Positions 1 to 5,831 of a DNA stretch of 7,544 nucleotides are shown here, in pieces (the first letter of the stretch is position 1; each line of letters opens with the position of its first letter). The position numbers and the translations under genes are program-made. Location of the stretch: assembly GCA_018262135.1 (NCBI GenBank), contig JAGTSD010000076.1, positions 1-7,544 on the forward strand, read 5' to 3'. Under the pieces are notes generated by a model. It worked only from the letters and a program-made list of their open reading frames with translations. It ran no database searches and was not told the origin of the DNA. The DNA comes from Pseudomonadota bacterium (GTDB lineage: Bacteria; Pseudomonadota; Gammaproteobacteria; Competibacterales; Competibacteraceae).

Positions 1-16
1 CAACCGCTGACGGCGG

Positions 17-523
17 ATGCTGGGCGCACTGGCGCTGTGCTACGCCGGCATCGCCCTGGCGGTGGCGCACGATCTGCGCCTGGCCAACACAGCGCGGGAC
101 CTCGCGCTCGGCGGGGTCCTGGTGTTCGGCAGCGCCCTGTCCTACGCGCTCTATCTGCTGGGCAACGGCCGGGTCGTGGGGCGACTTGGCGCGTTGCGGG
201 TGACTGCCCTCGCCTCGCTTGTCGCCTGCGGGCTGGGCATCGGGCAGTTTCTGCTGCTGCGTCCACCCACCGCCCTGGTGCAGCCCGGGCCGGTCCTGGG
301 CCTGGCCTTGACGATGGCATTATTTTCCACCGTGTTGCCGGTGTGGGGGGTGGCGGAGGCGATTCGCCGCCTGGGTCCCGGCCTGGTCGCCCTGACCAGC
401 AGCCTGGGACCCATCGTAACCCTTCTGCTGGCATGGCTCCTGCTCGATGAGGCATGGGGCGTCGCGCAACTGACCGGCGCAGCCCTGGTGATCGCCGGGG
501 TGATAGTGATGGCGCGGCGGTAG
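17..523 (+). CDS. EamA/DMT-family transporter, C-terminal half, frame broken upstream
   Basis: This is the C-terminal half of a drug/metabolite transporter (EamA domain), an inner-membrane protein that moves small metabolites; the substrate cannot be told. The 168 residues form about five hydrophobic segments. The last 45 residues carry the usual EamA ending: a Ser-Ser-Leu-Gly-Pro stretch, a long helix rich in Leu and Ala, LLDE, then a Gly-rich last helix. Full-length family members are about 290-300 aa, so the first half is missing. Reading frame 1 at bases 1-12 gives QPLT, the residues expected just before this segment in EamA proteins. The homologous reading then moves to the next frame, where an in-frame TGA (8-10) lies just upstream. 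The ATG at 17 has no good ribosome site and is probably not a true start. Either a real frameshift or a sequence error explains this. The family call is secure; whether the gene is intact is open. Confidence 0.75.
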   Translation: MLGALALCYAGIALAVAHDLRLANTARDLALGGVLVFGSALSYALYLLGNGRVVGRLGALRVTALASLVACGLGIGQFLLLRPPTALVQPGPVLGLALTMALFSTVLPVWGVAEAIRRLGPGLVALTSSLGPIVTLLLAWLLLDEAWGVAQLTGAALVIAGVIVMARR

Positions 524-655
524 GCGATCTATGCCCCTCGGGTCAGGCGATACCCCATGCCGCCGTGGGGGCTCTCTTACGGTCTATGGAACGTATTCGC
601 GGCCAAATCATGAAGCGGCGGGCTCTCCACGCCGCATTTTTAAGGTTGCCCTCCC

Positions 656-1591
656 ATGATCATTATCGACATCCTTCTCCCGGCCGGTCGCGCGGCCATG
701 GAACTCGCCCTCTTCGTCCTGCTGCCGGTGATGGTGGTCATGCTGTCCCTGATGCGCCTGCTGGAGGCCAAGGGTTTGCTGGATTGGGTGGTATTCCGCT
801 CGACGCCCTGGGTGCGACCCTTCGGCCTGACCGGCCTGGGGCTGTTCGCGGCGCTGCAAATCCAGTTCGTCAGCTTCGCCGCCCCGGTCGCCACCCTGGC
901 GATGATGGAGCAGCGGGGCGCGTCGGACCGGCATCTGGCGGCCACTCTGGCGCTGGTGTTCGCCATGGCTCAGGCCAACGCCAGCCTGCCGCTGGCGGCC
1001 CTGGGCCTGCACTGGGGGCCGACTCTGCTGTGGTCGCTGGTTGGCGGTCTGATCGCGGCAGCGGCGGCCTACCACGGCTTCGGCCGGGGCCTGTCCGGCG
1101 AGGAGCACCTGACCGACGACACCCTGCACCATCCGACGGCCGAGGGCGCCAAGGGGGTCCTGGATGCGATCAACCGGGCCGGGGCCGAGGCGTTCAAGAT
1201 CACCATCGGCGCGATCCCGCTACTGGTGCTATCGCTGGTGTTCGTCACCGCCCTGCGCCAGGCCGGCGCCGTGGATGCTCTCACTCACGGCCTGACGCCG
1301 GTGCTGGGCGCGCTGGGGATCGATCCGGCGCTGGTCCTGCCCACCGTCACCAAGTACCTGGCCGGCGGCACCGCCATGCTGGGGGTGGTGGACGAACTGC
1401 TGCGCCAGGGGCAGTTCACTCCGCTCCTGCTCAACCAGAGCGCCGGATTCCTGATCCATCCGCTGGACCTGCCCGGCGTAGCGATCCTGGTATCGGCTGG
1501 CCGCCGGGTCGCCGGGGTGTGGAAGCCCGCCGCCCTGGGCGCCGGCGTGGGGATCGCCGTCCGCACCCTCGGCCACGCCCTGGGCGCCTGA
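656..1591 (+). CDS. nucleoside-recognition (Gate) domain membrane protein
   Basis: A 311-residue, highly hydrophobic inner-membrane protein with two Gate-like halves, of the family annotated as nucleoside recognition domain proteins (related to SpmA/SpmB and YjiG/YjiH). The first half (about 10-145) contains several membrane helices and the stretch around residues 70-105 rich in small residues. A charged loop follows (about 145-180). The second half starts with the typical NRAGAEAFKITIGAIPLL region, and later holds TKYLAGGTAMLG and a NQSAGFLIHPLD region. The family name reflects similarity to nucleoside transporter gate segments; the true substrate is not known. The ATG at 656 is chosen because AAGG (642-645) lies 10 bases upstream and the hydrophobic N-terminus begins at once. 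The gene follows the EamA gene by 132 bp on the same strand, so co-transcription is possible. Codon use is uniformly GC-rich. The family assignment is firm, the function is not. Confidence 0.85.
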   Translation: MIIIDILLPAGRAAMELALFVLLPVMVVMLSLMRLLEAKGLLDWVVFRSTPWVRPFGLTGLGLFAALQIQFVSFAAPVATLAMMEQRGASDRHLAATLALVFAMAQANASLPLAALGLHWGPTLLWSLVGGLIAAAAAYHGFGRGLSGEEHLTDDTLHHPTAEGAKGVLDAINRAGAEAFKITIGAIPLLVLSLVFVTALRQAGAVDALTHGLTPVLGALGIDPALVLPTVTKYLAGGTAMLGVVDELLRQGQFTPLLLNQSAGFLIHPLDLPGVAILVSAGRRVAGVWKPAALGAGVGIAVRTLGHALGA

Positions 1592-1758
1592 CCGGCGGCG
1601 CGACTACTGGGAATAAGAGCCTATACGAAAATTAACAGTATGAATTGCTTTGGAAAACCATCAAAAATTTCCCGATGGATCCCCTCTCCCTCTGGGAGTA
1701 TGTCGCCTGCGCGCCGCAGGACTGGCGCAGGGCTCCGGTTGAAAGCAGCTCTCCATGC
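1592..1758. other. convergent gene-free spacer, AT-rich core
   Basis: This 167-bp spacer lies between the 3' ends of the Gate-domain gene (+) and the cupin gene (-). Bases about 1608-1673 are markedly AT-rich compared with everything around them. It holds three short inverted repeats: CCATC/GATGG (1658-1662 with 1674-1678), CTCCC/GGGAG (1686-1690 with 1694-1698) and CCTGCG/CGCAGG (1706-1711 with 1715-1720). No coding potential stands out. It may be the shared terminator region of the two converging units. Confidence 0.5.
1653..1678 (-). terminator. possible weak terminator after the cupin gene
   Basis: Read on the minus strand, CCATC, an 11-base A/T-rich loop and GATGG are followed directly by TTTTCC. 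A 5-bp stem with a long loop is weak for intrinsic termination, so this is only a candidate for ending the GFA-AlkA-cupin transcript. Confidence 0.25.
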
Positions 1759-2136
1759 TCAAACCGGCTCCACGTCTTCATAGTTCGCCAAGGTAAACCT
1801 TGGCGTGCAAATGGCGAGAAGGGTCAGGTCCCCTGCGCCCGTGTTGGTGAGGCGCTGGCGGGTTCCCGGCGGAATGAGCGCCACTGCGCCTGGCCCGACG
1901 GCTTCGGGCGGCAAGTCGCCCACCTCGACCTGCCCCTGCCCGGCCAGGATCAGGTAGCGTTCGGTGATCCCGTGCAAGCGATGCCAGCGGGTGGTTACCG
2001 CTGGCTCCACCCGGGCGCGGGCCACCGAGACTTCGACATCGGCGGGCGCATTCCACCACTCGGTGATGAAGCAGCCTTCCGCGAAGAAGTACTCCGTCGC
2101 TGTCGGATGCTGGATCAGGGGCTGGAGGGGTTTCAT
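1759..2136 (-). CDS. small cupin-domain protein
   Basis: A 125-residue single-domain cupin, probably cytoplasmic. Cupin motif 1 lies at about 50-68: H52, H55, E59 and G66 are in the right spacing, but the usual HxH is WHRLH, so the first His is displaced. Motif 2 lies at 83-98: G83, P89, G91 and N98 are present, but the metal-binding His is Gln94. Metal binding may therefore be weak or altered. The family includes many small proteins of unknown function, and no substrate can be inferred. The start ATG (2134-2136) overlaps the TGA of the upstream glycosylase gene as ATGA, which points to translational coupling; no separate Shine-Dalgarno is seen. The frame stays open far upstream, but that part is a shadow of the glycosylase gene. 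The cupin fold is secure. Confidence 0.85.
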   Translation of the reverse strand: MKPLQPLIQHPTATEYFFAEGCFITEWWNAPADVEVSVARARVEPAVTTRWHRLHGITERYLILAGQGQVEVGDLPPEAVGPGAVALIPPGTRQRLTNTGAGDLTLLAICTPRFTLANYEDVEPV

Positions 2137-2810
2137 GGCCGCTGCAACCGGTGCGACGCCGAGGCCGCTTCGGGTACAGGCTGGGTTGGAGCAGCCGTTC
2201 CCGTCGGTTGTCCCGCCAGCCCCCACAAGTAGAATGACGCCACCGTGCCATACGGCCGATAGCGTTCCCGATACTGGGCGAAGCGCGCCTGGTTCAGCGT
2301 CTCCACGCCATAGAGCCGCTGCATGCCGCGCCGGATGGCCTGATCGCCCCAACTCACCACGTCCGGCCGGCCCAGGGCAAAGATCAACAGCATTTCCGCC
2401 GTCCATATGCCCACGCCGGGCAAGGCCGACAGGAGGCGGATGACTTGGGCGTCCGGCAGGGCCGGGAGGGCGGCCAAATCCAGGGCGCCACTCCGGACCC
2501 GCTCGCTCAAGCAGTGCAGCCATTCCGCCTTGCGCGGGGACACACCACACGCGCGCAGGTCCGCAAGCGGGGTTTGCGCCAGGCGCGCCGGCGTGAGGTC
2601 CCCGACCCGGCTGATAAGCCGCCGCCAGACGGTGGCTGCCGCCGCGTTGGAAATCTGTTGCGAGACCAGGCTGTGGACCAGCGCCGGGAACAGTTCCGGC
2701 CGCATCGCGCGCTCGATCCAGCCGATCCGGGCGATAGCCTCGCCCAGGGTAGGGTCGCGCGCCTGCAAGTGGGCGATTTCGACGGTGCCATACTCAAATA
2801 ATTGAGGCAT
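2133..2810 (-). CDS. AlkA-type DNA-3-methyladenine glycosylase
   Basis: A 225-residue protein of the HhH-GPD superfamily (DNA-3-methyladenine glycosylase II type). Such enzymes cut alkylated bases such as 3-methyladenine from DNA by hydrolysing the N-glycosidic bond, the first step of base-excision repair in the cytoplasm. A typical HSLVSQQIS segment is at 46-54. The helix-hairpin-helix LSALPGVGIWTAEM spans about 127-140. The conserved catalytic aspartate fits D156 in WGDQAIRRG. Length matches the short AlkA-like family (about 205-225 aa), which lacks the N-terminal domain of E. coli AlkA. The last 25 residues are Ala/Pro/Thr-rich and look like a poorly conserved tail. The ATG at 2810 matches the family's N-terminus, though no clear Shine-Dalgarno precedes it. 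It lies 39 bp after the GFA gene and overlaps the cupin gene by 4 bp, so the three are probably one transcript. Confidence 0.9.
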   Translation of the reverse strand: MPQLFEYGTVEIAHLQARDPTLGEAIARIGWIERAMRPELFPALVHSLVSQQISNAAAATVWRRLISRVGDLTPARLAQTPLADLRACGVSPRKAEWLHCLSERVRSGALDLAALPALPDAQVIRLLSALPGVGIWTAEMLLIFALGRPDVVSWGDQAIRRGMQRLYGVETLNQARFAQYRERYRPYGTVASFYLWGLAGQPTGTAAPTQPVPEAASASHRLQRP

Positions 2811-2849
2811 CGAGAGAATTCACGATCGCAGCAATAAGGAAAACTTGGG

Positions 2850-3272
2850 TTACCGCGCCTTTGGTGGCAACTGAGCATACTTGGGCAGCGCATCCGGCTC
2901 CGCATACCAACCGGCGCGAGAGTCCCAAAAGACATTCTGCAAGGGCTGGATACCAGGATCGTCATCCAGCGTACCGGCTGGGACCACCACCACCTTGCCG
3001 CTTTTCGCAAGCCAGGGCAGAGAAGACCCGCAACGCGTACAAAAGGACGTGGCAAAGTGCTCGGCGTCCCCCAGTTCGTAGCGTCCGACGAATTCTTCGC
3101 CGCTCAACCACCGAAAATCATCGGGAGCCACCAGCAGGTTGGCGGCGAACGCACTGCCGGTAAACTTCCGGCACCGCGAGCAATGACAGTATTGAAAGAG
3201 GCCCAGGTGACCCCGGATGGCGTAACTCACCTGGTGGCACAGACAGCGACCGCGGGCTTCGTAGTGAGGCAT
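2850..3272 (-). CDS. GFA-family (Mss4-like) zinc protein
   Basis: A 140-residue protein of the GFA family, named after glutathione-dependent formaldehyde-activating enzyme (fold related to Mss4). The zinc ligands are all visible: C10 and C12; C29, C31 and C34 in CHCSRC; C78 and C81 in CTRCGS. Between them lie the family's FTGSAF and F-R/W-L-S-G segments. Most family members are biochemically uncharacterised, so glutathione or formaldehyde activity is known family background and not shown here. Three ATGs are possible (3302, 3278, 3272). The one at 3272 is chosen because GGAG (3281-3284) sits 8 bases before it and the family N-terminus starts close to the first CxC. It is the first gene of the apparent GFA-glycosylase-cupin group. 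The family call is strong. Confidence 0.88.
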   Translation of the reverse strand: MPHYEARGRCLCHQVSYAIRGHLGLFQYCHCSRCRKFTGSAFAANLLVAPDDFRWLSGEEFVGRYELGDAEHFATSFCTRCGSSLPWLAKSGKVVVVPAGTLDDDPGIQPLQNVFWDSRAGWYAEPDALPKYAQLPPKAR

Positions 3273-3684
3273 GGCCATTTCTCCAAGAGTGATCTCATCC
3301 ACCGCCCGCCGCTCACGCTACTCGCGGCCGGCCAGCCCGTGGGCAGTGAGTTGGGCGAGCGGCCAGGGTTTCCTACCGGACGTGGACTCGTGCGAGCTGC
3401 CGGGGCAACGGCGCTCCTGGCAGTATAGCCGCCGCGCGCCATCTCCTGCATGACCAACCCCGCCTACCCTGCCCCACCGCGCTTGACCCTCGATGACCTC
3501 GACCCGGAGAGCGTCACCACCGACCGATTGATCGCGATGGTTCGCAGTCACCGCGCGGGCGCACGTATGAGCTCGCTGCCGCCAAGATGGAGCCAAGAAT
3601 CTTCGCTGCTGGCCCGAGCAACCGCCTGGGGCGATCGAGGCCCGAGTAGCCAAATGAACGGCGGCATAAGCCATGACAGTGACG
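3273..3684. other. no secure gene; possible 5' gene remnant at 3450
   Basis: About 410 bp without a convincing gene. From the ATG at 3450 (+) some 37 codons look gene-like: nearly all end in G or C, and the peptide (MTNPAYPAPP, then LTLDDLDPESVTTDRLIAMV) reads like a real N-terminus. After about base 3565 the codon preference is lost, and the frame runs antisense into the next gene without family resemblance. No Shine-Dalgarno precedes 3450. It may be the 5' stub of a decayed gene. On the minus strand a TATACT (complement of 3424-3429) could be a -10 element for the GFA gene, but no -35 is seen. A perfect 10-bp palindrome GTGACGTCAC lies at 3679-3688 across the stop codon of the next gene. 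Confidence 0.35.
3281..3284 (-). promoter_or_regulatory. Shine-Dalgarno deciding the GFA start
   Basis: GGAG on the minus strand lies 8 bases before the ATG at 3272 but only 2 bases before the ATG at 3278, so it favours 3272 as the start. Confidence 0.6.
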
Positions 3685-4071
3685 TCACCAGGGAGAAGCG
3701 AAGGCTAAAAAGGTCAATGCCCAGCCTAATCCCACTACGATCAGCAGCACGATGCCAACCAGAAAAATCCTGCTCTTACGCACTCGCGAACCCTTATTTC
3801 CGGGTTGCCAGCCCGGCGCGACCACCATGTAGTAAAGTCCGCCAATCCATACCACTACCACGAAGCCCAGCATGGCTTTCGCCGCCCATTCCGGCAGCAC
3901 GTTCCATAAGAGCGTCGTAACGATTGCGACGGCCGATACGAGCAGCGGGACTTCAAGCAGGTAACCCCGCTGATAGCGCCCTGTGTTACGGATGAGTGGC
4001 ATGCCAGTGATCTTAGTATTGAGGAGATGGCCAGTAGGGTTACCCATCCCGATGCCTCGATCATGCTTCAT
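3685..4071 (-). CDS. small membrane protein, three TM helices
   Basis: I do not recognise this 128-residue protein. It has a polar N-terminal part (1-39), then three predicted membrane helices at about 40-58, 65-85 and 102-124. A basic loop (GNKGSRVRKSR, 91-101) separates helices 2 and 3; by the positive-inside rule it faces the cytoplasm. The start is uncertain: the ATG at 4071 has AAGG three bases upstream, which is too close to be ideal. In-frame ATGs at residues 9 and 24 lack a ribosome site, but residue 24 would give a more typical short N-terminus. It follows the 6-TM protein gene by 100 bp on the same strand. G/C-ending codons and clear hydrophobic periodicity support it as real. Confidence 0.7.
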   Translation of the reverse strand: MKHDRGIGMGNPTGHLLNTKITGMPLIRNTGRYQRGYLLEVPLLVSAVAIVTTLLWNVLPEWAAKAMLGFVVVVWIGGLYYMVVAPGWQPGNKGSRVRKSRIFLVGIVLLIVVGLGWALTFLAFASPW

Positions 4072-4171
4072 GGACCTTGTCGCCCTCCCCCACTGCCCTG
4101 CCGGACCGGGCTCATCCCCGCCGTCGTGCTGGCCGCGCTTGGCGCCTCGGGGTCACCGATCAGATTTTCCG

Positions 4172-4819
4172 CTATCCCCGGCTGAGAACGAGGAAGTAGG
4201 CGATCTCGGCACTTACCATCAGCATGAACAGCAACGCGTACCCGATGACCCGGCTGAAAGCGGCCGTTGGCGGCGCCTGTGGCCAGTCCGATTCGAGAAA
4301 GGAAAACGTCACGCCGCGTTGGGGCCGCCAGTCCAGATTCCACAACAGGCCAGCGGGAAGATACAGGGAGGTGGACAGCAGGAGGTTGGCCAACCACGTG
4401 GTGGGATAAGACCCGTCGCGCAGGACGAGATACAGATCATAGGACCAACTGACCGAAAACAGCCAGAGACAGATCGCCACAAATAACTGCGGCCACGGGA
4501 GGCGCCGCCGCACCGTCAGATAGACGGCCCCGACGACCCAGGGCGCTCCCCAATACGTCAACGCCGACATGAACAGGGCATCCACGTAGTCCCACGTCGG
4601 ATCACCAGTGTAGGGTGCCATCAGGGTCAGCCCCGCCGTGGCCAGGACGAACGTAGCGAGCTTCCATGGCGTCAACAGGAAGCGGCGGTATTCCGGACGG
4701 GAAAAGGCAAAGGTGGCCGGCGCGCGGGCATAAACGATCATGGCGGCCAGACAGGTCACCATCCAGAGCACCAGATATCCCACAAAGAAGGTTTCCAACC
4801 CGGTGGCTGACCCCCTCAT
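4172..4819 (-). CDS. uncharacterised six-TM membrane protein
   Basis: A 215-residue integral membrane protein with about six helices (8-30, 50-69, 79-103, 108-133, 142-160, 190-212). A conserved-looking extramembrane stretch, APYTGDPTWDYVDALF, lies between helices 2 and 3, and aromatic residues are frequent. I do not recognise a named family, and no catalytic or transport motif stands out. The ATG at 4819 is the only ATG near the N-terminus; upstream codons in this frame offer no other start before a stop. The ribosome site is weak. Downstream, the 3-TM protein gene follows on the same strand. It is clearly coding, from its hydrophobic pattern and G/C-ending codons. Function unknown. Confidence 0.8.
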   Translation of the reverse strand: MRGSATGLETFFVGYLVLWMVTCLAAMIVYARAPATFAFSRPEYRRFLLTPWKLATFVLATAGLTLMAPYTGDPTWDYVDALFMSALTYWGAPWVVGAVYLTVRRRLPWPQLFVAICLWLFSVSWSYDLYLVLRDGSYPTTWLANLLLSTSLYLPAGLLWNLDWRPQRGVTFSFLESDWPQAPPTAAFSRVIGYALLFMLMVSAEIAYFLVLSRG

Positions 4820-4942
4820 GAGGGTTCCGCCCTGGCCAGGCCCGCCGCCGGCGCTCGATCCGGCCGCATCGCGAGAAGCGCGTCCGCAGGATCGAACGCG
4901 CCGCGTCGAGTCATCATAAAGCAGAGATGCCGATCTAGCGCC

Positions 4943-5170
4943 TTACCAATGGTCGGTATATTTGTGCCCGCAGTTGGAACAAAGCTCCGAACCATAGGTT
5001 TGTTGAAATCCCTGGCACGGACACCCCGAAACCGAACAGGCGCCCCAACCGGCCTCGGCCTTTCTGATCCATTGTCCGGGTATTAACAGACTCAAAACCC
5101 CGATACTGGTGATCTTGAGCGCGGTTCTCCGAGTCACCGCCTGGGTTACCGGTTTTTCAAGTACGTTCAT
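4943..5170 (-). CDS. Tat-exported Cys-rich mini-protein, putative metal binder
   Basis: A 75-residue preprotein that I do not recognise by name. The N-terminus is a good twin-arginine signal: TRRTALK (13-19), a hydrophobic core (20-31) and a likely signal-peptidase site AEA (38-40), leaving a mature peptide of only about 35 residues. That peptide has C45, C50, C52, C64, C67, H69 and H74, arranged as C-x4-CPC, then C-x2-CGH-x4-H at the C-terminus. This pattern strongly suggests metal binding (zinc, copper or another metal). A Tat signal fits a protein that folds or takes its metal in the cytoplasm before export. The ATG at 5170 is chosen over 5209 because GGAG lies 7 bases before it and the Tat motif then sits at the proper distance. 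It is flanked by membrane-protein genes on the same strand with spacers over 100 bp, so it may have its own promoter. The metal role is inference. Confidence 0.8.
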   Translation of the reverse strand: MNVLEKPVTQAVTRRTALKITSIGVLSLLIPGQWIRKAEAGWGACSVSGCPCQGFQQTYGSELCSNCGHKYTDHW

Positions 5171-5177
5171 GGCTGAT

Positions 5178-5181
5178 CTCC
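5178..5181 (-). promoter_or_regulatory. Shine-Dalgarno deciding the mini-protein start
   Basis: GGAG on the minus strand, 7 bases before the ATG at 5170. It selects this start over the in-frame ATG 39 bases further upstream. Confidence 0.6.
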
Positions 5182-5334
5182 ATCTTGATAGAACTACCAC
5201 CGCATTCAAAGTAGCGGGCTTTTGTGACCATCCTTGGCATCCCGTCTTCCCTTCAACGCAACCTCTCCTCCAACTGGACAGAGCAGCACTCGGCCTTGCC
5301 CTGCACTCTGACTGTAGTTGCTACAACTCAAATT

Positions 5335-5625
5335 TCATTTTTTGTGCTCTGGGCGGTTCGGATTGAGGCGGTTGGCGATCACGAACACCGGCACGGCGCC
5401 GACGACCAGAGGGACCAGGATGCCGGCCAGGATCAGCCCCTTGTGATCCCAGCCTACGATTCTCGGGACCCACGTGCCGCTGACGATGATGGCGGCGACC
5501 CAGACCAGCATGGCGAGCATCGTCCAGCCAAAGGCCGGCCAAGACCAGGTCCCCGCGGCCACCGCCTGCCGATACGCATTCAACCCCACAATGACGACGC
5601 ACAGCAGCGTCCCTAATTCAGCCAT
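5335..5625 (-). CDS. small three-TM membrane protein
   Basis: A 96-residue hydrophobic protein with three likely membrane helices (about 2-17, 31-50 and 62-84) and a short basic C-terminus (NRLNPNRPEHKK). The stretch between helices 2 and 3, GTWVPRIVGWDHKG, is polar and aromatic. No family is recognised. The ATG at 5625 has GGAG (5635-5638) nine bases upstream. The in-frame ATG at 5691 would add 22 Pro/Gly/Arg-rich residues that do not look like a membrane-protein N-terminus. It sits between the secreted six-Cys protein gene and the Tat mini-protein gene on the same strand. A small perfect hairpin, TGTAG-TTG-CTACA, lies just past its stop (5313-5325) but without a T-run. Confidence 0.72.
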   Translation of the reverse strand: MAELGTLLCVVIVGLNAYRQAVAAGTWSWPAFGWTMLAMLVWVAAIIVSGTWVPRIVGWDHKGLILAGILVPLVVGAVPVFVIANRLNPNRPEHKK

Positions 5626-5831
5626 GACACGGTTCTCCCCGGATCGGTGGTTGGGACCTGACGGGCGGTTCGGCCCTTCCCCCGAGGGCAAGCCACCGGC
5701 TCGGATGGCACCCGCAATGATGTGACTTTGCCATCGGGCTTACTCCCTCATGGTTGACCCAAAATGCCGGAATCGAACCTTGGAGCTTGTTCCAGGCCGC
5801 CTTGATGTGGGGGATTCCGGTCAGACCCTGG
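5626..5831. other. spacer with inverted repeats and a codon-like fragment
   Basis: A 206-bp spacer between two minus-strand genes. One minus-strand frame stays open through it (5618-5881), and its middle reads like protein (GIPHIKAAWNKLQGSIPAFW, then VNHEGVSPMAKSHHCGC). There is no start of its own, and both ends overlap the flanking genes in another frame. I suspect a relic or a small dispersed repeat read as protein. It also holds an 8-bp inverted repeat and CCGAG/CTCGG (5682-5686 with 5700-5704). Confidence 0.35.
5767..5820. repeat. 8-bp inverted repeat with 38-bp loop
   Basis: CCGGAATC (5767-5774) and its exact reverse complement GATTCCGG (5813-5820) bracket 38 bp, inside which TGGA/TCCA can pair again. 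It may be a folded intergenic element, or chance in GC-rich DNA. Confidence 0.35.

Noticed and set aside
553..570. CCCCA/TGGGG hairpin after the EamA gene as a terminator
   Set aside because: The stem is five base pairs with an 8-base loop and no T-run follows.
454..1635. Long plus-strand open frame overlapping the Gate-domain gene
   Set aside because: Its peptide is Arg/Gly/Pro-rich with no family look; it is an out-of-frame shadow of the membrane protein gene at 656-1591.
1681..1698. CCCTCTCCCTCTGGGAG as a known intergenic palindromic repeat
   Set aside because: Only a 5-bp stem with a 3-base loop is present and there is no second copy in the window, so it cannot be called a repeat element.
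2137..2550. N-terminal extension of the cupin gene
   Set aside because: The extension is Gly/Pro/Arg-rich and lies out of frame within the glycosylase gene; the cupin fold begins at the ATG overlapping the glycosylase stop.
4068..4397. 109-codon minus-strand frame ending in an ATGA overlap with the 3-TM gene
   Set aside because: It lies out of frame over the end of the 6-TM gene and has no hydrophobic or domain pattern.
5740..5800. tRNA-like T-arm (GGTTCGATTCCGG on the minus strand)
   Set aside because: The flanking bases do not pair as a T-stem, and no anticodon or acceptor arm can be folded around it.
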